Assembly (NCBI GenBank): GCA_905181745.1
Contig: CAJIYV010000041.1
Span: forward strand, 1-6,177
DNA: 6,177 bases
DNA from: an uncultured Actinomycetes bacterium
GTDB taxonomy: Bacteria; Actinomycetota; Actinomycetes; S36-B12
Reading direction: 5' to 3'
Position numbers and translations under genes: made by a program. The number at the start of each line of letters is the position of its first letter. The stretch's first letter is position 1. The notes under the pieces are model-generated. The model saw only the letters and a list, made by a program, of their open reading frames with translations, was not told where the DNA came from and did no database searches. Below, one piece after another: positions 1 to 4,806 of the stretch.

Positions 1-775
1 AAAGGCACTTGTTGAAGTGGGCATTCCTGCTGATGCAATTGCTTTGGTTCCCGGTCACACCCACGAGTCGGTCAATGATTTGATGAAGGCCCGGGGTTTG
101 GTTGATGTATTGATTCCACGGGGTGGCGCATCGTTAATTCAAAATATTGTAAACAACTCACTTGTCCCCGTAATTGAAACCGGAGTGGGCAACTGTCACG
201 TCTACGTCGACAAAGATGCCGACCTGAACATGGCGGTGAATATTGTTCTCAATAGTAAGACGCAACGAGTTAGTGTGTGCAACGCAGCCGAGACACTACT
301 TGTTCATGAAGCTGTCGCCGATACTTTCTTGCCCGAGTTGTTCGCGCAATTCAAGGCTCGCTCGGTCACAGTTCACGGCGATGAAAAAATGCATCTGCAT
401 GCCCAATTGGCGGGTGTGAATTGGGAGCCCGTCAACGACGAAGATTGGGCGGCAGAGTACTACTCAATGGATATTGCCGCCGGGATCGTCCCCAGCGTTG
501 AAGCTGCCGTTGAACACATCCTGACCTGGTCTTCGGGTCACACCGAGGCGATTGTTTCCAGTAGCGCCCCCACGATTGCTTATTTCACATCAGCGGTTGA
601 CTCAGCGGCGGTGATGGTCAACGCGTCAACTCGCTTTACAGACGGTGCAGAATTTGGGTTCGGAGCCGAAATCGGGATCTCCACCCAAAAACTCCATGCC
701 CGGGGACCGATGGGACTCACTGAACTCACGACTACCACTTTTATCGTCTCGGGCAACGGTCAAGTCCGAAAGTAG
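1..775 (+). CDS. proA: Gamma-glutamyl phosphate reductase, C-terminal part (5' end outside window)
   Basis: ProA reduces gamma-glutamyl phosphate with NADPH to glutamate-5-semialdehyde, the second step of proline synthesis, in the cytoplasm. The frame is open from base 2, so the gene runs in from upstream. About 257 C-terminal residues are present of a family length near 415-420. Directly visible are the ALDH-superfamily landmarks of ProA: DVLIPRGGASLI, then VPVIETGVGNCHVYVD, then KTQRVSVCNAAETLL, whose cysteine codon at 278-280 is the catalytic thiol. The C-terminal block SAAVMVNASTRFTDG / FGFGAEIGISTQKLHARGP and the ending VSGNGQVRK are classic. The GTG at base 17 is an internal codon, not the start. 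The frame is intact to TAG at 773-775. A small membrane protein gene follows 42 bases later. Family assignment is certain; only the N-terminal part is unseen. Confidence 0.97.
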   Translation, partial: KALVEVGIPADAIALVPGHTHESVNDLMKARGLVDVLIPRGGASLIQNIVNNSLVPVIETGVGNCHVYVDKDADLNMAVNIVLNSKTQRVSVCNAAETLLVHEAVADTFLPELFAQFKARSVTVHGDEKMHLHAQLAGVNWEPVNDEDWAAEYYSMDIAAGIVPSVEAAVEHILTWSSGHTEAIVSSSAPTIAYFTSAVDSAAVMVNASTRFTDGAEFGFGAEIGISTQKLHARGPMGLTELTTTTFIVSGNGQVRK

Positions 776-783
776 CGACCCGA

Positions 784-789
784 TAGGCT
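784..789 (+). promoter_or_regulatory. Possible -10 box upstream of the small-protein/nadD operon
   Basis: TAGGCT fits the actinobacterial TANNNT -10 pattern and lies just after the proA stop, 28 bases before the ATG at 818. The hexamer 17 bases upstream (761-766, CAAGTC) is not a recognisable -35. It could drive the 818-2619 operon separately from proA, or be a chance match with the genes read through from proA. Confidence 0.25.
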
Positions 790-817
790 TATGCCAAGGA
801 CGGAATAAGGGAGTGAC

Positions 818-970
818 ATGGATTTTTCAGTAGCAGCTCAGGTCGGCGAGGTTTTGGCCAGCGAAGAGGGCGGCGGCAGCGTTGTGAGCCCTTATGTAAT
901 TGGTGGTTTTGGTTTTCTCACCCTTGTCGCGCTGTTGATCGTCACCCTCATGATCAACGTAGACCGCTAA
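818..970 (+). CDS. Small single-span membrane protein, 50 aa, between proA and nadD
   Basis: ATG at 818 is preceded by a good Shine-Dalgarno, AAGGGAG (807-813), 4 bases upstream; the stop is TAA at 968-970. The 50-residue product has a polar, acidic, glycine-rich N-terminal half (roughly residues 1-24, with EEGGG near 16-20). A hydrophobic helix follows at about residues 26-47 (PYVIGGFGFLTLVALLIVTL), then a short tail ending NVDR. This is a typical single-pass membrane microprotein with no enzymatic motif; there is no signal-peptidase site I would trust. The stop lies only 6 bases before the nadD start, so the two are very probably co-translated. I recall short unnamed membrane proteins between proA and nadD in other actinobacteria, which supports it being real. 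Function is unknown and I do not assign one. Confidence 0.8.
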   Translation: MDFSVAAQVGEVLASEEGGGSVVSPYVIGGFGFLTLVALLIVTLMINVDR

Positions 971-976
971 ACATCC

Positions 977-1570
977 GTGCAGTTTCGGATTGGAATTCTG
1001 GGTGGTTCATTTGATCCGATCCACCAGGCCCACCTAGAGGCCGCGCAGATTGCGCGTGAAAGTTGCGTTCTTGATTTCGTTTATTTGGTTCCGGCTGGTG
1101 CGCCATATCACCGCGAGCAGGTTGTGGCCAGCAGCGAGCAGCGGCGCGCAATGTGTGAACTCGTCGCTCAGGAACACGACTGGTTGCAACTGAGTACCGT
1201 TGATCTTGACCGACCAGGTAGCACGTACACGATCGACACGATTATGGACCTTACCCAAAAGTTCACCCAGCAGCACCCTAATGACATCGCCGAATGGTTC
1301 TTGATTTTGGGCGCTGATGCGTATCACAGTTTTCCTCAGTGGAAAGACCCCGAAGGGATTGCTCAGACTGTCCGGATAATTGTTGTAGCGCGTCCCTCAG
1401 AACAGCACGAAGAAATGGAGAATTTCCCGTGCGACTTTATTGACGTACCGGGGTGGGAGATTTCTAGCACCGAAATCCGATTTAAAGTGGAACACAAGGA
1501 ATCAATTGCCCAACTCGTATCCACAAAAGTGAATGAATATATCCAGGCACACACGCTTTACATAAACTAA
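977..1570 (+). CDS. nadD: Nicotinate-nucleotide adenylyltransferase NadD
   Basis: NadD transfers AMP from ATP to nicotinate mononucleotide, giving deamido-NAD, in NAD synthesis. The 197-residue protein is of normal family length. The nucleotidyltransferase signature GGSFDPIHQAH is at residues 9-19, with both histidines (16 and 19) in place. The LGADAYHSFPQW block lies in the middle, and ISSTEIR at 162-168 is the C-terminal (S)xTxIR nucleotide-binding motif. The start must be GTG 977: a stop (TAA 968-970) lies three codons upstream in frame, and the next candidates would remove the signature. No Shine-Dalgarno precedes the GTG. The upstream small gene ends 6 bases before it, so initiation is probably coupled to that gene. 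rsfS follows after 21 bases. Confidence 0.96.
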   Translation: MQFRIGILGGSFDPIHQAHLEAAQIARESCVLDFVYLVPAGAPYHREQVVASSEQRRAMCELVAQEHDWLQLSTVDLDRPGSTYTIDTIMDLTQKFTQQHPNDIAEWFLILGADAYHSFPQWKDPEGIAQTVRIIVVARPSEQHEEMENFPCDFIDVPGWEISSTEIRFKVEHKESIAQLVSTKVNEYIQAHTLYIN

Positions 1571-1591
1571 TGAGATAGGAACCCTCACCAC

Positions 1592-1966
1592 ATGCCCGCA
1601 TTACAAAGCGCCATTGACTCGGCCCTGGTCGCGGCCCGAGCCGCCGCCGACAAACTCGCTACAGACATTGTGATCATCGACGTCAGTGAGCAACTTGTGA
1701 TCACTGATTGCTTTGTTCTGTGTTCAGGGGCGAATGAATTGCAGGTCCGAGGAATCGTCAATGCAATTGAAGAGGCCCTGCACGTGGCAGGGGAGAAGCG
1801 GCTGCGAAAAGAAGGGGCAAGTGAAGCCACCTGGATCCTCATTGATTATGGGGACATTGTGGTCCACGTCCAATTGGCGGAGGAGCGAATTCATTATGCA
1901 CTCGAACGGCTTTGGAAGGATTGTCCCCTGATCGAGCTACCTTCTTCAATCAATACGGAGCGCTAA
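1592..1966 (+). CDS. rsfS: Ribosome silencing factor RsfS (DUF143 / Iojap family)
   Basis: RsfS binds protein L14 of the large ribosomal subunit and blocks joining of the small subunit, lowering translation when nutrients are scarce. The 124-residue product matches the family in length and layout. It carries DIVIIDVSEQLVITDCFVLCSG early, VRGIVNAIEEAL in the middle, then WILIDYGDIVVHVQ and the near-invariant C-terminal YALERLWKDCPLIEL. ATG 1592 has a weak upstream AGGA (1577-1580) with a long spacing of 11 bases, so initiation may lean on translation of nadD. The gene ends 2 bases before the next start. The nadD-rsfS pairing is widespread in bacteria and agrees with the assignment. Confidence 0.96.
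   Translation: MPALQSAIDSALVAARAAADKLATDIVIIDVSEQLVITDCFVLCSGANELQVRGIVNAIEEALHVAGEKRLRKEGASEATWILIDYGDIVVHVQLAEERIHYALERLWKDCPLIELPSSINTER
1957..1960 (+). promoter_or_regulatory. Ribosome binding site that fixes the phosphatase start at GTG 1969
   Basis: GGAG lies inside the last rsfS codons, 8 bases before GTG 1969. The reading frame stays open upstream to a TTG at 1912, but that would give a 19-residue extension overlapping rsfS with no family support. The protein starting at 1969 places the RHG motif at residues 11-13, as expected. Confidence 0.7.
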
Positions 1967-1968
1967 GC

Positions 1969-2619
1969 GTGAGTTCAGGGCGTCGGATTGTTTTTTGGCG
2001 ACACGGTCGAACCGAGTGGAATGCGCAACGTCGTTTCCAAGGTCAGTCTGATATCCCATTAGATAATGTCGGCTTGGGCCAAGCATCCGAAGCCGCGAAA
2101 CTACTGGCTGACCTGCAACCATCCCGGATCATCTCCTCTGATTTGGTCCGAGCTTCACGCACAGCTCAAGCATTGTCAGAATTGACCAACGTTGAAGTCG
2201 CGACTTTTGAAGGTCTACGGGAAACGCACGCTGGGACGTGGGAAGGGTTGACCCGGGACGTACTCGTGGCCAATTACGGTGACGAGTTGGCGGCATGGGC
2301 AGCAGGCTCCAACCTTCGACCCGGTGGCGGCGAGACCCGCACCGAAGTTGCTCAGCGAGTCATTGACGTGATCGATGAAGAGTTGACTATGGTGGACGAG
2401 CAGGAAACCTTGGTGGTGGTGACCCATGGCGGGAGCGCAAGAGCGGCAATCGCGATGATGTTGGAACTACCACCAGAACATTGGGCCGTGTTGGGGGTTC
2501 TGAGCAACTGCGCCTGGTCGGTACTTACTGAAAGAGACTCACCATATGGTCCGCCGTGGCGACTTCAGGAATACAACGCGAAGTCACTTCCGGTGGCTGC
2601 CCTAGGAGATGACCGCTAG
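1969..2619 (+). CDS. gpgP: Histidine phosphatase family protein, probable glucosyl-3-phosphoglycerate phosphatase
   Basis: This is a 216-residue member of the phosphoglycerate-mutase-like histidine phosphatase superfamily. Seen directly: RHGRTEWN at residues 11-18 with the phosphohistidine H12; SSDLVRASRTA with R61; LRETHAGTWEGL with E85 as likely proton donor; and VVTHGGSARA with the second catalytic histidine H153. In mycobacteria the gene directly after rsfS is GpgP, which dephosphorylates glucosyl-3-phosphoglycerate to glucosylglycerate. The LRETHxGxWxGLT stretch and the position after nadD-rsfS match that protein as I remember it, and an OctT-like gene lies nearby. Substrate is therefore inferred, while the phosphatase fold and active site are certain. 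A different sugar-phosphate or phosphoglycerate substrate is the main alternative. Its 3' end overlaps the probable tRNA-Ala promoter. Confidence 0.85.
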   Translation: MSSGRRIVFWRHGRTEWNAQRRFQGQSDIPLDNVGLGQASEAAKLLADLQPSRIISSDLVRASRTAQALSELTNVEVATFEGLRETHAGTWEGLTRDVLVANYGDELAAWAAGSNLRPGGGETRTEVAQRVIDVIDEELTMVDEQETLVVVTHGGSARAAIAMMLELPPEHWAVLGVLSNCAWSVLTERDSPYGPPWRLQEYNAKSLPVAALGDDR

Positions 2620-2636
2620 AGCGTAAAGGCTATGCT
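2609..2636 (+). promoter_or_regulatory. Probable promoter of tRNA-Ala
   Basis: The -35 candidate ATGACC (2609-2614, four of six matches to TTGACA) and the -10 box TATGCT (2631-2636) are separated by 16 bases. A transcript starting near 2643 would carry a leader of about 19 bases before the mature tRNA 5' end, a normal length for RNase P processing. The -35 lies within the last codons of the phosphatase gene. Confidence 0.55.
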
Positions 2637-2661
2637 TTCCCTTCCCAACAAAGTATTACTT

Positions 2662-2734
2662 GGGGCTGTGGCGCAGCTGGTAGCGCACCTGCATGGCATG
2701 CAGGGGGTCAGGGGTTCGAGTCCCCTCAGCTCCA
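2662..2734 (+). tRNA. tRNA-Ala, anticodon GGC
   Basis: The cloverleaf folds fully by hand. The acceptor stem is GGGGCTG (2662-2668) with CAGCTCC (2727-2733), containing G3:U70 (2664 with 2731), the key alanine identity pair. The D stem is GCGC (2671-2674) with GCGC (2683-2686). The anticodon stem is CCTGC with GCAGG around the loop ATGGCAT (2693-2699), with anticodon GGC at 2695-2697. A five-base variable loop and the T arm AGGGG / TTCGAGT / CCCCT complete it. The discriminator is A2734. CCA is not encoded (CCC follows), so it must be added by the CCA-adding enzyme. It decodes GCC and GCU. It stands alone, without other tRNA genes next to it. Confidence 0.98.
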
Positions 2735-3068
2735 CCCGAAAAGACTGCGGGGTTGCCTGGCACTACATGGCCGCGCGCAAACCACATGGCCGGGTTCCGC
2801 ATATCGATTTGAGAGGCCAAAGGAAGCACGAGATTGCACCACTGCAGTTGGTGGGACGAGTAAGTAGCTTGACATTTTGGGTGCGCCAGATGTCATTGTC
2901 CGGCCAAGCTTTGAGTTTAAACAGTTAGTCCGTTATGAGAAGCAATGTTAGATAGTAGAAATATTAGTGGCGGTTTTACCCGCAGAAAATTCCCAATGGA
3001 GAGATAGTTTGTCTCGCAAACATGCCTGCTCCCTGACGATATTTTGCAATGATTTTAGGCCCAGCGAG
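2735..3068. other. 334-base region without a recognisable gene, between tRNA-Ala and the convergent transporter gene
   Basis: I find no supportable coding sequence here; the one open frame that crosses it runs through the tRNA. A weak stem CCCG/CGGG (2735-2738 with 2748-2751) directly follows the tRNA but has no T-run. ACATGGCCG occurs twice as a direct repeat (2765-2773, 2784-2792). TGACAT/ATGTCA (2870-2875 with 2890-2895), with an inner TGG/CCA, can form a hairpin that overlaps an exact TTGACA. Past about 2910 the DNA is visibly richer in A+T and contains short stems only, GCGG/CCGC near 2970 and GTTTG/CAAAC at 3007-3021. At the transporter end, AGCGAG/CTCGCT (3063-3068 with 3081-3086) and a competing GGCCCA/TGGGCT (3058-3063 with 3077-3082) span its stop codon. 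Both transcription units must end in this region, but no strong intrinsic terminator is visible. Confidence 0.6.
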
Positions 3069-3947
3069 TCAGCCAATGGGCTCGCTTTCAAAAGCGGGAC
3101 CCTTGCGGGTCGCTAGAAAAGATCCGAGCAGGATCAGTGGGAAGCCAACGATCAGCCCAAGAGTTATCGGTTCGCTCAAAACCAGAACGCCCAGGATCAC
3201 GGCGACCGCGGGGTTAATGTAGGTAATTACGGTCGTTCGTGCCGGTCCCACTTCGGCGACCAAGGAGAAGAACAATATGAAAGTAAATGCGGTGCAGACC
3301 GCGCCAAGAACGGCAACAGAAAGCCAGACATTCATCGGGACAGATTCGGTGGGACGACTAATAAATGCCAGCGGAGCATAGATAACCGAGTTAATCACCA
3401 TTGCCATTGCTATTACGGCCAGTGCGGGAGCCTGGGATAGTTTTTGGGAAACAATGATCGGCCCCAGTGCGTAACCGACCACGGTGATTCCAAGAAGCGC
3501 AACGGAAAATAGTTCGGTCCCGGTCACATCAAGGCCCACTAGTGAGGCAACACCAATAATTCCAATGGCTAAGCCAAGAACTCGGATGCCAGTGACTCGA
3601 TCATCGATTCCTAGGCGCCAGGCGAAAATCGCGCTGACGATGGGAACGGCGGCGATCAACAACCCGGCTGTCGAACTACTCAAATTGATCTCAGCGAAAG
3701 TCAGCGCCCCGAACGGGAATGCGATTTCGATGATTGCAAAAACAAAAACCCATTTCCAATGACCCTCGAGCAGACGTAAGTAGCCACGCTTGATCACCAC
3801 CGGCATCAAAATTATCGCGGCCAAGAATACTCGTAAGAAAATAATTACTTCGGGGGAAAGGAACTCAACACTGACTTTAATCAGAAGATAAGGGATCCCC
3901 CAAAGCAGGCCCAAACTCAGGAACAGGATCACACCACGTTTGGACAT
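3069..3947 (-). CDS. EamA/DMT family transporter, ten membrane helices
   Basis: This 292-residue protein has the two-fold repeated EamA (drug/metabolite transporter) architecture and the family's usual length of about 290-300. Hydrophobic segments lie roughly at residues 6-24, 33-52, 66-85, 91-110, 119-139, 144-164, 176-197, 207-230, 238-258 and 262-282. FLSLGLLWGIPYLLIKV is the typical first helix (family: xxWGxxF/Y). The second repeat carries ARTTVITYINPAVAVILGVLVLSEPITLG, a hallmark EamA stretch with P and E (LxEP) before the last helix. It acts in the cytoplasmic membrane; the substrate cannot be read from sequence (amino acids, metabolites or drugs are exported by relatives). ATG 3947 is the only possible start, since a TAG lies four codons upstream. 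There is no Shine-Dalgarno, but a -10 box ends 6 bases before the ATG, suggesting a leaderless mRNA. It is the only protein gene here on the minus strand, interrupting the run from proA to leuS. Confidence 0.93.
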   Translation of the reverse strand: MSKRGVILFLSLGLLWGIPYLLIKVSVEFLSPEVIIFLRVFLAAIILMPVVIKRGYLRLLEGHWKWVFVFAIIEIAFPFGALTFAEINLSSSTAGLLIAAVPIVSAIFAWRLGIDDRVTGIRVLGLAIGIIGVASLVGLDVTGTELFSVALLGITVVGYALGPIIVSQKLSQAPALAVIAMAMVINSVIYAPLAFISRPTESVPMNVWLSVAVLGAVCTAFTFILFFSLVAEVGPARTTVITYINPAVAVILGVLVLSEPITLGLIVGFPLILLGSFLATRKGPAFESEPIG

Positions 3948-3953
3948 GACGGC

Positions 3954-3982
3954 ACACTAGGGGAGTGGGTTCATCCGATAAA
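3954..3982 (-). promoter_or_regulatory. Probable leaderless promoter of the EamA transporter gene
   Basis: Reading the minus strand, TAGTGT (3959-3954) fits TANNNT and is followed by six bases and then the ATG. Transcription would start at or next to the A of the start codon. TTTATC (3982-3977) sits 17 bases upstream as a weak -35 (three of six matches). No Shine-Dalgarno is present between box and start. Leaderless genes with exactly this spacing are common in actinobacteria. Confidence 0.5.
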
Positions 3983-4735
3983 TTGCGCCATGTCCTAGTG
4001 CTCGGGGACTCGCTCACCTTCCAAGGCCCGCAGGGAATTGTTGCCCCCACTGACCCACGGTTGTTTCCCAATCTTGCGGCAGCACAGATCGCCGTCCAGT
4101 TCGGATCACCTGTCAAGGTGGATCTGGTCGCCCGAGAAGGCTGGACCTCCCGGGATGCGTGGTGGGCGCTCACCAAGGACCCGGTGGTTTTCGGCACCTA
4201 TTTGACCCGAGCCAGTGCAGTGATCATCGCTGTCGGGGGCATGGATCAATTACCGGCAGTGATCCCCACCTATTTGCGCGAAGGATTACCGTACCTGCGC
4301 CCAGGCAGTGTGCGCAGGCGCACCCGGCGGCTCTACCGAGATCTCGCCCCCAAAATCATGCGGGCCACCGGCGGGCTGATGCGCCAACTGCCACAATCCG
4401 CGACAGACCGTTACTTGACGCGGATCGTGCAGGCGGTCCGGGTAATATCTGCGGAAATCCCGACAGCAGCCATGACACCTTCGCCCTACGACAGCTCCTA
4501 TTACCCGTCCCAGAAGTATCACGATCAGGCCCGGGCATCAGCATTTAGCTGGGCGGCGTCCCTTGATGTTCCCATGGTGGACATCGAAAATCCGGTCCTT
4601 CACGGTCTTGCTAGCGGTGACGCGAATCCGGACGGAATGCATTGGTCGTGGCACACCCACGAGCGCGTCGGGTCCAAATTCGCTGGCGAACTCACTGCCG
4701 CGATCAGCAGAGAGCCACGGGGCGGGGCCCGATAG
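3965..4735 (+). CDS. octT: OctT-like SGNH hydrolase-fold acyltransferase (probable diglucosylglycerate octanoyltransferase)
   Basis: This 256-residue protein has an SGNH/GDSL fold. GDSLT at residues 14-18 gives the nucleophile S16. VGGMDQLP at 90-97 occupies the third block, with M93 where many SGNH enzymes have N. DGMHW at 223-227 supplies D223 and H226 of the triad. The extended block FQGPQG...DPRLFPNLAAAQ, then GWTSRDAWWALTKDP, resembles mycobacterial OctT (Rv2418c), which adds octanoate to diglucosylglycerate early in methylglucose lipopolysaccharide synthesis. The nearby GpgP-like phosphatase supports this; another acyl ester substrate remains possible. No signal peptide is seen, so it is probably cytoplasmic. 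GTG 3965 is the first start after an in-frame TGA (3947-3949). A purine-rich AGGGGA directly abuts it, too close to act as a ribosome binding site. TTG 3983 is a less likely alternative. The gene is divergent from the transporter, with 17 bases between start codons. Confidence 0.78.
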   Translation: MGSSDKLRHVLVLGDSLTFQGPQGIVAPTDPRLFPNLAAAQIAVQFGSPVKVDLVAREGWTSRDAWWALTKDPVVFGTYLTRASAVIIAVGGMDQLPAVIPTYLREGLPYLRPGSVRRRTRRLYRDLAPKIMRATGGLMRQLPQSATDRYLTRIVQAVRVISAEIPTAAMTPSPYDSSYYPSQKYHDQARASAFSWAASLDVPMVDIENPVLHGLASGDANPDGMHWSWHTHERVGSKFAGELTAAISREPRGGAR

Positions 4736-4769
4736 TCTTACGCTGAGACTTTGCCAAATTGTCGTAAGA
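4736..4769 (+). terminator. Hairpin between octT and leuS, weak terminator or leuS leader element
   Basis: TCTTACG (4736-4742) and CGTAAGA (4763-4769) are perfect 7-base complements separated by a 20-base loop, beginning on the first base after the octT stop. The stem has only three G:C pairs and is followed by GTTTCCC rather than a T-run, so it is a poor intrinsic terminator. It fills half of the 71-base gap before leuS. No leader peptide or T-box core is visible in this short space. Confidence 0.25.
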
Positions 4770-4806
4770 GTTTCCCGCGTACTGAAAAAGGACGGTTGAC
4801 CTAGTT

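Noticed and set aside
1912..1968. Longer phosphatase starting at TTG 1912
   Set aside because: The extra 19 residues overlap the conserved end of rsfS and have no family support; GTG 1969 has a well-placed GGAG and puts the RHG motif near the N-terminus.
2654..2659. ATTACT/TATTAC just before tRNA-Ala as a -10 box
   Set aside because: It would start transcription inside the mature tRNA; TATGCT at 2631-2636 has suitable spacing.
2810..2835. AGGAAGCA in the non-coding stretch, reminiscent of the bacterial SRP RNA apical loop
   Set aside because: The rest of the conserved SRP loop (the GGAA tetraloop context and paired flanks) is missing and no long hairpin forms around it.
2830..2846. GAGATTGCACCACTGCA, which is identical to a stretch of the primate Alu consensus
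   Set aside because: The match stops after about 18 bases and the flanks do not follow Alu, so contamination or a real relationship is implausible; taken as coincidence.
2632..2928. 98-codon plus-strand open frame after the phosphatase gene
   Set aside because: It runs through the whole tRNA-Ala gene, starts at the tRNA -10 box and has no ribosome binding site.
3058..3086. Inverted repeats over the transporter stop codon as an intrinsic terminator
   Set aside because: Two weak stems of 5-6 pairs compete for the same bases, loops are 12-13 bases, and neither is followed by a convincing T-run on the minus strand.
3484..3762. 92-codon plus-strand open frame antisense to the transporter
   Set aside because: The complementary strand encodes continuous EamA membrane helices; the proline/threonine/isoleucine-rich product is a typical antisense artefact.
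4159..4548. 129-codon plus-strand open frame inside octT
   Set aside because: Out-of-frame shadow of the OctT-like gene, with a histidine/proline/arginine-rich product and no family features.
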